Shown piece by piece: positions 16,621 to 24,010 of a stretch of DNA of 64,000 nt. The translations under genes were made by a program, and so were the position numbers. The notes under the pieces are model-generated. The model ran no database searches, was not told the DNA's origin, and worked only from the letters and a program-made list of their open reading frames with translations. How positions within the stretch are numbered: position 1 is the first letter of the stretch; each line of letters starts with the position of its first letter. Origin of the DNA: Stygiolobus caldivivus (lineage in GTDB: Archaea; Thermoproteota; Thermoprotei_A; Sulfolobales; Sulfolobaceae); NCBI RefSeq assembly GCF_019704315.1, contig NZ_AP024597.1:2170001-2234000 (forward strand). The letters run 5' to 3'.

Positions 16621-18072
16621 ATGGCAAAATATTGTAGGAAGTGTAAAGTAACATTACCAGATAATTACACCACTTGCCCGCACTGTAATGGTCAATTAAT
16701 TCCCATTCCAGACTTCTTGGCCCCATTTATTACTTTATATAGAAACCCTTTAGTTCTAAAGCTAATCAACAGTACCATAGAGCAACACAGATGGGGGTTT
16801 ACGTTATCCCTAACATTTTACATTAATAGGTCTATGAGCATAAGTGGTGTACAACTCCTCCTCAATAACGTCATATCTACTGAAGTTAATCCAAGAGTAT
16901 TAAACGTTGGAGTAAACAGCATTTCAATTACCTTCAGGTTACCTTTTCCTCAGACAAATATGATCCCTATTAGAATATATTTTTCCACTGGTGAATATAT
17001 TGATATCAAACTAGGAATAGTCGGGTACACTACACCTCAGCCCGTTCCCTTTAATAACCGCCCCCAACCATTTACACCCTCCCTCCCTAGCATAGACCAA
17101 TGGGATCCTAAATTATGGGTAGGAAAGAATATAGGAGTGTATAACATAATTTCAGTAATAGGAGAAGGTGGGACGAGCTATATACTTAAGGGAGTATATG
17201 AGAATACGTCTTACGCAATAAAGGTCTTAAAATTAGGTTCCAGTAATAGGGGTACGACTATAGTTAAAGGTTATTATTACGATCTACAAGTAGAAGCCTC
17301 TAACCTCATAGCCCTCTCCAACAGTAAGTATACTGTAAAGATCTATGCTGTAAATATAGATCAGAATTTGATTAAAGAGATCTTGAAGGGCAATAGAGAG
17401 CTCTACTTGAGGGATCCGCCCCGATTAATAATGGAATTAATGGAAGGGGGGACTGTTATGGACCTCTTTAATAACCCCAACGTTAGATATTCTTCCTTCT
17501 GGAGAAAGATCGTGTACTCCATTATCGCTGAAAGTTCACTCGCTTTGGACCACATACACAAGCAAGGTTATGTCCATTTGGACATAAAACCCCAGAACAT
17601 TTTCATTTCTAAGCCCTTAGGGAAGACCGGGGAAGAGGTTTACAATAGAATTAGAGGTATGATCAGGATAGGAGATCTAGGAAGTGCTAGTAGAATAGGC
17701 GGAAGTATAAAACAGTTGACCGTCGAATATGCACCCCCAGACCAATTAGAAAATGCTGTGAGCGGAAAGGGTGCCGACCCTTCAATGGACATATTTGCTT
17801 TAGGTGTTGTTACGTATTTGCTCCTTACCGGAAAGAATGACAGACCTGATATGACTCTTCTCAATGAGGGAGTGGACTACTACGTTAAAAGCGAAGTGGG
17901 GAGAGCGTTAGCTAAGGCAAAAGAGGCTAAATATTACTTGTGTAAGTGGGGTATTTCTATACCTATGATAGAGAAAGAGGTCTTTCACGTCATAAACAAT
18001 ATGCTGTCTTGCGACCCTAGATCAAGACCTAAAGCCAGCGAGGTGTATTCGGTCTTTTCTAGATATATCTAA
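16621..18072 (+). CDS. Ser/Thr protein kinase with N-terminal zinc ribbon
   Basis: A 483-residue protein in three parts. Residues 1-24 form a zinc ribbon (Cys5, 8, 19, 22). Residues about 30-145 are a beta-rich segment that could mediate binding. Residues about 165-483 are a eukaryote-type protein kinase. Kinase hallmarks are the Gly loop GEGGTSYILKG near 179, the ATP-binding Lys of YAIKVL near 201, a helix-C Glu in LQVEASNL, the catalytic HLDIKPQN near 319 (HLD in place of HRD), DLG in place of DFG near 351, and APPDQL as the activation-loop end. All core catalytic residues are present, so it should be active. No membrane segment is obvious. An unknown 201-residue gene lies just upstream. 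Confidence 0.9.
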   Translation: MAKYCRKCKVTLPDNYTTCPHCNGQLIPIPDFLAPFITLYRNPLVLKLINSTIEQHRWGFTLSLTFYINRSMSISGVQLLLNNVISTEVNPRVLNVGVNSISITFRLPFPQTNMIPIRIYFSTGEYIDIKLGIVGYTTPQPVPFNNRPQPFTPSLPSIDQWDPKLWVGKNIGVYNIISVIGEGGTSYILKGVYENTSYAIKVLKLGSSNRGTTIVKGYYYDLQVEASNLIALSNSKYTVKIYAVNIDQNLIKEILKGNRELYLRDPPRLIMELMEGGTVMDLFNNPNVRYSSFWRKIVYSIIAESSLALDHIHKQGYVHLDIKPQNIFISKPLGKTGEEVYNRIRGMIRIGDLGSASRIGGSIKQLTVEYAPPDQLENAVSGKGADPSMDIFALGVVTYLLLTGKNDRPDMTLLNEGVDYYVKSEVGRALAKAKEAKYYLCKWGISIPMIEKEVFHVINNMLSCDPRSRPKASEVYSVFSRYI

Positions 18073-18180
18073 CGTAAACTAGTCTTAGAAATAACCTTTA
18101 GGTCTCTAAAGTAAGTAGAGTACAACTCCATTTAACATTTCAACAAACTTTTTAAAATTAGTAAGTCCATTTAAGCAAGA

Positions 18181-19434
18181 ATGATAAAGTACAAAGACAC
18201 AAGGTGGATGTGGCTAGTATTACCTTTTAACGCTTCTACCGGTTCCTTGTCAACTCTCATAACCCTCCAAATATTAACTTTAGGAGGAAACGCTTTAGAC
18301 GTGTCCTTTGCCTTGTCATTAAGCAATGCAGTGCTAATCCCCTCGTCCTTGTTTTGGGGTTTTATGGCTGACAGGATGGACAGAAAGAAACAGATACTCA
18401 TCAGTATGGGCGGTACTTCGGCGTCATTGTTACTTATGCCTTTAGCTAACTCGATCCCACTACTAGCCATTAATTACTCTCTAATCACTTTTATGAGCAC
18501 AGCGTCTACGACTCCTTTTAACTTACTAGTGATGGAGTCTGCAGAAAAGAAACACTGGGGACAGCTCTTTTCAAGGTTCTCTTTCTTATCCTCGATGGGT
18601 ATGCTAACCAGCCTTATCTTGTCTACAATTCTAGTAGTTTTTCTAAAGATCTATGAAATAGAAGAAATACTAGGTATAATAGCCTTAGCTACTCTGATCG
18701 CAGGAATAAAGCTCATACCGAGACCTATACTCACGTTCGAAAGAGTGGCTATCCTACACCATAAAGAATCATTTCTCACCAGGATGAGGCACCTGCCCAT
18801 GATGTTTCTACATATACCCAACCCGCATTCTTTTAAGATATTTTCGTGGAGAAGAATTAAGACAAAGCCCACGAATTATATACCTTTACTCTACCTAGGT
18901 ATTGTAACTTTTTACATAAGTAGCGGTATATTTAACACTGTATACCCTGCAGGTCTCTATGTTAAAGGCTTGGATAAATCCGGAGTACTAACAGTCATCA
19001 CGGTAGGTATGGTCTTTCAAATCATAGGTTTTAAGGTGTCTGGGCTACTACTTGAAAAAGCCGAGGAAAAAAAGATAGCTTATCTATCCCTTTTACTCAG
19101 GGGCTTATCATACTCCGTATTGGGCGTTTTTGCACAAGTATTTTTCGGTTTACCTATTTTCATTTCAGGCTTGATCTTCTACCCTCTAGCAGCAGGTATT
19201 GCATATTCCCTGTTCTATTCCTCGTCTACGACCCTAGTGTTTAAGATAGTAGGTGAGAGAAGCCAAGGAAAAGGATTGGGTGTTTATAGTACTGTGGTTG
19301 GGGTCTCACTTTTCTTAGGCTCTTTGCTATCTGGGTATTTTACGCACTATATTGGTTACGGAGTTGATTTCATGATAGCGGGGTCGTTGCTCGTTATTGA
19401 CGCTATTTTGTTCAAGTATCTTGAAGAAGGTTGA
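18181..19434 (+). CDS. Major facilitator superfamily transporter
   Basis: A 417-residue membrane protein with about 12 hydrophobic segments. It carries the MFS loop motif between helices 2 and 3 as WGFMADRMDRKKQIL near residues 59-73. A long hydrophilic loop near 195-235 separates the two six-helix halves. The substrate is unknown; sugar, drug or organic acid export or uptake are all possible. It is convergent with the SMP-30-like gene with only four bases between them. A second MFS protein at 32.3 kb is not closely related. Confidence 0.87.
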   Translation: MIKYKDTRWMWLVLPFNASTGSLSTLITLQILTLGGNALDVSFALSLSNAVLIPSSLFWGFMADRMDRKKQILISMGGTSASLLLMPLANSIPLLAINYSLITFMSTASTTPFNLLVMESAEKKHWGQLFSRFSFLSSMGMLTSLILSTILVVFLKIYEIEEILGIIALATLIAGIKLIPRPILTFERVAILHHKESFLTRMRHLPMMFLHIPNPHSFKIFSWRRIKTKPTNYIPLLYLGIVTFYISSGIFNTVYPAGLYVKGLDKSGVLTVITVGMVFQIIGFKVSGLLLEKAEEKKIAYLSLLLRGLSYSVLGVFAQVFFGLPIFISGLIFYPLAAGIAYSLFYSSSTTLVFKIVGERSQGKGLGVYSTVVGVSLFLGSLLSGYFTHYIGYGVDFMIAGSLLVIDAILFKYLEEG

Positions 19435-19438
19435 GCAA

Positions 19439-20263
19439 TTACACATCACATTCAAACGTCTCCGTCCCTTTTACATCACTTTCCACAGCATATACATACC
19501 CTCCGTCAGGCTCATCGTTAGCAGTCGTGATGAACAAGGTCTTTAAATCTGGACCGCCGAAAGTTACAGACGTCGTATGAGACGCCGGGACTCTAATTTC
19601 TCCTACTATCTCTCCCTTAGGGCTTATCCTTAGGACTCTACCTCCTCCGTATAGCGCTACCCATAAATACCCCTCTGAGTCGACTGTCATCCCATCCGGT
19701 ACACCATCGTATCTAGTCAGGTCTACTAAGACCTTTCTATCTCTTATCTCGCCGGAGGTCAAGTTAAATGCGAATTCAAATACCTTCTTGGTAGGCGAAT
19801 CAATATAATACATTTTAGTATTATCTATGTTCCAACCTAAGCCGTTGGATATTGTGACACCCTCTAGTACTTTCCTAAGTTGTAAGTGTTTGTCCAGCAC
19901 GAAAAGCGCACCGGTAGGGTATTTTTCCTCTAGGTTCATAGTCCCTACCCAATACCTCCCCATCGCGTCACATTTCCCGTCGTTAAACCTGTTCCGGCTA
20001 TCCCAGTCCCTAACTTCATATATTAGCCTTATATCGTCTCCTATTACGTGATAAAACCCCCTACCTGATGTTACTATCAGTCCCCCTTTTTTGTACGGTT
20101 GTAGCGAGCTAACGTATGAGCCAATCTTTTTCATTATTTCATGTTTACCGTGACGTAAACTGTGGATTTCTCCCCTTAAGATATCCACAAAGTATAAGGT
20201 ATCTCTGTACCAAACCGGCCCTTCGTAGAGCCTCCCTTTATTATCAACCACTTTCTTGATCAC
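19439..20263 (-). CDS. SMP-30/gluconolactonase family protein
   Basis: A 274-residue six-bladed beta-propeller lactonase of the SMP-30/gluconolactonase/LRE family. It would hydrolyse sugar lactones such as gluconolactone using one divalent metal. Visible ligands and motifs are the Glu of LYEGPVW (about 12-18), the Asn/Asp of RFNDGKCDAMGRYWVGT (about 91-107), the Asn of TISNGLGWN near 138-146, and the Asp of PDGMTVDSEGYLWVAL (about 190-205). It begins with GTG, and its start overlaps the upstream small gene by 20 bases. In Sulfolobus sugars are oxidised through branched Entner-Doudoroff steps where such a lactonase fits, but the role here is inference. Confidence 0.88.
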   Translation of the reverse strand: MIKKVVDNKGRLYEGPVWYRDTLYFVDILRGEIHSLRHGKHEIMKKIGSYVSSLQPYKKGGLIVTSGRGFYHVIGDDIRLIYEVRDWDSRNRFNDGKCDAMGRYWVGTMNLEEKYPTGALFVLDKHLQLRKVLEGVTISNGLGWNIDNTKMYYIDSPTKKVFEFAFNLTSGEIRDRKVLVDLTRYDGVPDGMTVDSEGYLWVALYGGGRVLRISPKGEIVGEIRVPASHTTSVTFGGPDLKTLFITTANDEPDGGYVYAVESDVKGTETFECDV

Positions 20264-20549
20264 TTAAAACACCCCTTTCTTCTACATTTCCTTCCAAATC
20301 CTCAAAAAATACTTTACCGTCTTTGGTAACGACTATGTAGCCTGCTCTATCACCGCACTTGTAAGGTAACGCTAAAGACGCGTTTTCTGTCTTAACGTTT
20401 TCGACTGCGAAAACGGGTGAAAGAGTATCATCTAGTTCAAGCGCCAAACATTCTCTCACTAAAGACTGTAATTCATTAAGGAGGCGGTTTAGTAACTTAT
20501 CATATTCAATTGCTAGCTCTCTCATCCTCTCAATATCTTCTGTTCTCAT
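20244..20549 (-). CDS. Hypothetical protein overlapping the lactonase gene
   Basis: A 101-residue acidic protein of unknown function. Residues 1-37 look like a coiled helix (ELAIEYDKLLNRLLNELQSL within about 11-31). They are followed by a small beta-rich part with the hairpin GYIVVTKDGKVFFEDLEG (about 70-87). No Cys motif, signal or membrane helix is apparent apart from two scattered Cys. It overlaps the start of the SMP-30-like gene by 20 bases on the same strand, so translation is probably coupled. Confidence 0.6.
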   Translation of the reverse strand: MRTEDIERMRELAIEYDKLLNRLLNELQSLVRECLALELDDTLSPVFAVENVKTENASLALPYKCGDRAGYIVVTKDGKVFFEDLEGNVEERGVLSDQESG

Positions 20550-20628
20550 ACATTGATCATGAGTAATAGTAACTATTATTTCTCATTGAAATAGACCATA
20601 GTGTCTTACCAACCTATAAACTGTATAT

Positions 20629-20644
20629 GAAAGGGATCCCTTTC
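20629..20644. promoter_or_regulatory. Perfect 16-base palindrome GAAAGGGATCCCTTTC
   Basis: The sequence equals its own reverse complement over 16 bases. It lies 80-95 bases upstream of the 101-residue gene (minus strand), so it could be an operator for that operon or the stem of a structured RNA. No protein that binds it can be named. Confidence 0.4.
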
Positions 20645-20727
20645 CCAGAGCGACGGTGTAAGAAAAAGGACTTAACACGCCTTAGTACTGTGAAGAGACT
20701 TAATAGCTTAGTGACAACCTTGTGAAA

Positions 20728-20832
20728 TATACTCGGTTAGTTTGTAAAGGACAACAGGAGCTCTAGCCTAAAGTATACGCATTCGCTATGAATACGACGA
20801 AGCACTTGCCCTTTAGTGCTTGACTGAGTATA
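20728..20832 (+). repeat. MITE-like element, copy 2, with terminal inverted repeats
   Basis: A 105-base element bounded by TATACTCGGTTA and the inverted TGACTGAGTATA (10 of 12 positions complementary). Near the right end it holds a perfect 7-base stem AAGCACT/AGTGCTT with an 8-base loop (20800-20821). The reverse complement aligns along its whole length with 13430-13527. It has no reading frame. The layout fits a miniature inverted-repeat transposable element. Target duplications were not recognisable by eye. Confidence 0.75.
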
Positions 20833-21002
20833 AATTAGCAAGTAATATAAAATTATGGCGGTGATCCGATCTTACTTAAATAAAAGTTAAAGAAGAATAA
20901 ATCTAGTTTCATGAACATTAAGTTGGGAATATTCTAAGCATTCAAAAAGGAGGAAAAATTAAGGAGTAAGGAGATCAGAACATAGCAAGTTCTTCACAGT
21001 TT

Positions 21003-21722
21003 TTATTGTTTTTTAGTTAGATTACTGTTAGTACAAACCATTCTCTTTATGCATTCACAAGAGAAATTAAGCCTTAGCCCTTCTTTTGTACAATCCATAG
21101 CTATAGCATAAGGCTCTCCATTTTCTCTAAAACCAATAACCCCTCTACATGATGGCGTAATTGGTATGGGAGGGAAAATCTTAAGCATATAGAAGGCAAT
21201 TATCTTTTTTGACGTATCTGAGAGATCATCAGCAAAAGGATATAGGAAAGCTGCTAGTGAAGTAGGATGATTAAAGCATAGGTTATCGACATTGAATCTG
21301 CCTTCATCAGATAGCTTTACTATCTCGTTCAGAAAAGTATAAATTTCACTATCAGACCCCTCATACTTCCACTCCTCCTTAAGTTTTATAGATACTAGCC
21401 TTTTGATCCTCTCATCTCCTTCACTACGAAATACAGCGATAAGGCCCTTAGGTGTAATGTAAAAGCTCCTATAACCCATCTTAACATAGCCTTCTTTTGC
21501 CAACTTCTTCAATATCCTCCACGCCGTAGCTGAAGGTAGATCACATTCTTGAGATAAGCGATAGGAAGATATGGGCCCTAAGATAACCATTTTATACAGC
21601 ACCTTGACCTCTTTGACTGAAAGTTTAGCTGAGAGGACTGCAAAAAAGTGAAACTTGAAATGGTCTAATATAAACCTTACGTGCTCTAACACGAATAATA
21701 CCAGTGATAGTTCGCCAGGCAT
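21003..21722 (-). CDS. Winged-helix transcription regulator with Cys-rich C-terminus
   Basis: A 239-residue putative DNA-binding protein. A winged-helix domain spans about residues 35-110: VLYKMVILGPISSYRLSQEC, then LPSATAWRILKKLAKEGYV as recognition helix and wing, then SFYITPKGLIAVF. The C-terminal third is Cys-rich (Cys192, 211, 222, 224, 230 with C-x-C-x5-C), as would suit a metal or Fe-S cluster, so it may sense redox state or metal. It is on the minus strand just downstream of the NrfD-like gene (113 bases) and is the best local candidate for a regulator of the Mo reductase locus (inference). No close named family was recognised. Confidence 0.72.
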   Translation of the reverse strand: MPGELSLVLFVLEHVRFILDHFKFHFFAVLSAKLSVKEVKVLYKMVILGPISSYRLSQECDLPSATAWRILKKLAKEGYVKMGYRSFYITPKGLIAVFRSEGDERIKRLVSIKLKEEWKYEGSDSEIYTFLNEIVKLSDEGRFNVDNLCFNHPTSLAAFLYPFADDLSDTSKKIIAFYMLKIFPPIPITPSCRGVIGFRENGEPYAIAMDCTKEGLRLNFSCECIKRMVCTNSNLTKKQ

Positions 21723-21835
21723 AAATTTTTTGCCCCTTATTTTAATAATAATAATGTAGATTTAAAAAGATTATGGATATATTAATTTAATTAAAACTAT
21801 TTTTACAAGAAAATAACTAAAAAACTTACCTTTAC

Positions 21836-22906
21836 TTAACCTCTCCAACCGAAACTACCTATAGGTATAGGCTGGTTACTCACGATCTGGAATGGAGTTT
21901 GAGGAGCAGTCTGGTAAGCATATTGGCCAGCAAACAGAATATCAGCCCTAGTTAAGAATGCGGCAACTATCGCAAATATTGCTGCTACTAAGATAGCATA
22001 CTTTAATGCACTAGGGAGGTCTGCTGGTTTAGTCTCCCCTCCTAAAGCTTTCTGCCCCTTTAATGAAGGGTTAAATAATACAGCCAGATAAGGCCCAGAG
22101 AATAGGTACCCAACACCAGATATTAACACTGCAAGACCAGAAAGTATTAGGTCTGCGTAGAAAGTAGCTTGGGAGAGCAGGTAATCATATGCTACCTCAT
22201 CAAAGACGTTAATGTAATTTACCGTGGCTAGGAATAGAAACCAAGAGACCAGTTCTGCTATCCCCGAGAAAGCTAACAGCTTGGCCATTAACCTCCTAGC
22301 CATTACCCCCTCATCACCTTTAGTAAAGAAAGCAAGTACATACCCTATACCTGCACCTACAAATACTCCTCCTGCCAAAAATAGTACGGGCAGACCAGCG
22401 TTATTCCAGAACGGTATACCTGTAGTAGCTGCCAGCTCGAAGCCACTATATACTGTAGAGAACAGCCCGAACAACATACCAAGTGTTGCGAAAGTAACTC
22501 TCAGCCATACTTTTTTAACGGAAAATAGAACTGAAATAGTGTATAGGAGCGAAAATAACAGCAGTCCGCTGACGAAGATTATGCCCCTAGCCATCCACGA
22601 GTTGTAAAAATTAGCTAAAGCCTCTAGGGGGGCTGAAACTCCAGCTAGAGGTCTTCCTAAGTCGTATGCAAAGAAGGCAAATGCTAAGATAGTAGATACA
22701 AAAGCTACAGGCCCTCCCTTCTTAGCCATTGAAGGATATTTGCCAGTGTATTCCAAAACTCCGAGGATCGCCATTAGCATCCCGGCGACTTCAGTAAAGT
22801 AAAGGGCCAGTGCCACTTCTTCTCCCCATACAGGGTACTGATTTATCTGGATTATTGGCGATTGTACGCCATATGGCTGCGGTGTCGGAGCTGTAAATAA
22901 CCCCAT
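21836..22906 (-). CDS. NrfD/PsrC-type membrane anchor subunit of a Mo reductase (SreC-like)
   Basis: A 356-residue polytopic membrane protein with about eight to nine helices, resembling NrfD/PsrC/SreC subunits. These take electrons from quinol and pass them to an Fe-S subunit. Typical features are an acidic Glu in an early helix (YFTEVAGMLMAILGVLEY near 36-53), Asp-Arg in FFAYDLGRP (about 77-85), and the pattern of helices with conserved Gly. It is transcribed away from the catalytic and Fe-S subunit genes, unlike the sreABCDE order described for Acidianus ambivalens. A TATA-like box on the minus strand at 22931-22940 is about 25-30 bases before the ATG. Confidence 0.82.
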   Translation of the reverse strand: MGLFTAPTPQPYGVQSPIIQINQYPVWGEEVALALYFTEVAGMLMAILGVLEYTGKYPSMAKKGGPVAFVSTILAFAFFAYDLGRPLAGVSAPLEALANFYNSWMARGIIFVSGLLLFSLLYTISVLFSVKKVWLRVTFATLGMLFGLFSTVYSGFELAATTGIPFWNNAGLPVLFLAGGVFVGAGIGYVLAFFTKGDEGVMARRLMAKLLAFSGIAELVSWFLFLATVNYINVFDEVAYDYLLSQATFYADLILSGLAVLISGVGYLFSGPYLAVLFNPSLKGQKALGGETKPADLPSALKYAILVAAIFAIVAAFLTRADILFAGQYAYQTAPQTPFQIVSNQPIPIGSFGWRG

Positions 22907-22930
22907 CTCTAATCGTGTGTTAATTAACTA

Positions 22931-23012
22931 ATTTTTTAAATAAACCTTCACTCCGGAAAATTAATATGAATGATTATACATATTTTTAAGCACTCGTAAG
23001 GTTATTATACTC
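22931..23012. promoter_or_regulatory. Divergent promoters of the NrfD-like and TPR genes
   Basis: The 126-base gap holds a minus-strand TATA-like TTTAAAAAAT (22931-22940) about 27 bases before the NrfD-like ATG. A plus-strand GTTATTATAC (23001-23010) lies about 25-30 bases before the GTG of the TPR gene. Both spacings predict nearly leaderless transcripts, and the closeness suggests one regulator may control both sides. Confidence 0.5.
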
Positions 23013-23032
23013 TCGGTATCAAAACCCGTAAT

Positions 23033-23932
23033 GTGGAATTAGAAGAATTAATATCACAAGGTAAGTATGAGGAAGCATTAAAGCAAATAACTGGGGGAGA
23101 CGAAGAGTCAAGACTAACTAGGGCATTCATATTAATTAAGGCCAAAAAATATGAGGAAGCTTTGCATGAGTTGAAAGCTATAGGTAGGAGTGAGGCAAAC
23201 TACCTTAGATTTGAGGCATATAGAGCACTGGGTAAAGATAAGGAAGCTGAAGAGGAAATAAAGGAAGGGATAAGTAAGTCTCCATATAATCATGTTCTAT
23301 ACTATACTCTTGCAGACTACCAGTTCAGTTTAGGTAAACTGAAAGAGGCTTTAGAGAATATAAATAAAGCGCTTGAAATAATGCCTCTAAGCTATGATTA
23401 TAAGTACCTAAAGGCTAGAATACTCTTCGCTTTAGATGAATATGAAGACGCAATTATTTATCTTAATGATGTCTTAGCACTAAACCCTAAAGATGTAGAA
23501 GCTAGACTAATGAAAGCCTTATGTTATTATAATGTTGGCCTAAAGATGGACGCTCTATCGGAGGTTAATAAAGCAATAGACCTCAAGAAAGATGACCCGA
23601 CATTGCATGCATTAAAGGGGAAAATTTATTATGAGACTGGTTTCTACAAACTGGCTTTATCCGAATATAAGACAGCGTATAGGCTAAACCCGAATAACTC
23701 AGACTACTCTTATCAGGTTTCATTATGTTACTACGTTTTATCCCTAAACCAAGACGCATTAATGTTCATAGATAAAGCTCTGGCTCTGGATCCTGAAAAC
23801 CCCCAATACCTTGTCCTTAAAGCTAGGATAATGAAAGCACTAGGAGACATTTCAACAGCTAGAGTGTTCGCAGAGAAAGCTGTTAATGTAGACCAGAAAA
23901 TGAAGAGCCAGCTAGAAGATATTTTATTTTAA
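23033..23932 (+). CDS. Tetratricopeptide-repeat protein
   Basis: A 299-residue protein that is almost wholly TPR repeats, about eight helical pairs of 34 residues. Examples are YNHVLYYTLADYQFSLGKLK followed by EALENINKALEIMPL (about 85-119), and DPTLHALKGKIYYETGFYKL near 188-207. No signal peptide or membrane helix is seen, so it is cytoplasmic. It starts with GTG and lies 78 bases upstream of the Mo catalytic subunit gene, with its own promoter. TPR proteins are scaffolds or chaperones; here it may aid assembly or Tat export of the large Mo subunit (inference). Confidence 0.85.
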   Translation: MELEELISQGKYEEALKQITGGDEESRLTRAFILIKAKKYEEALHELKAIGRSEANYLRFEAYRALGKDKEAEEEIKEGISKSPYNHVLYYTLADYQFSLGKLKEALENINKALEIMPLSYDYKYLKARILFALDEYEDAIIYLNDVLALNPKDVEARLMKALCYYNVGLKMDALSEVNKAIDLKKDDPTLHALKGKIYYETGFYKLALSEYKTAYRLNPNNSDYSYQVSLCYYVLSLNQDALMFIDKALALDPENPQYLVLKARIMKALGDISTARVFAEKAVNVDQKMKSQLEDILF

Positions 23933-23970
23933 TATATGAACACTCAGTTATATTAATAAAGTGAAGTGAA

Positions 23971-23982
23971 ACTATATATAAT
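23971..23982 (+). promoter_or_regulatory. TATA box of the Mo reductase operon
   Basis: ACTATATATAAT lies about 30-40 bases ahead of the likely ATG at 24011 and 20-31 bases ahead of the alternative TTG at 24002. It indicates that the reductase genes are transcribed separately from the TPR gene. Confidence 0.5.
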
Positions 23983-24010
23983 GAGGTAAATTAACCATGT
24001 TTTGAGAGAA

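Larger units (their letters stand above)
20550..21002. other. 453-base non-coding region with a palindrome and a MITE-like element
   Basis: No supported gene. It contains a perfect 16-base palindrome (20629-20644) and the better preserved copy of a MITE-like element (20728-20832). The part from 20840 to 21000 is AT-rich with no recognised structure. Confidence 0.5.
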
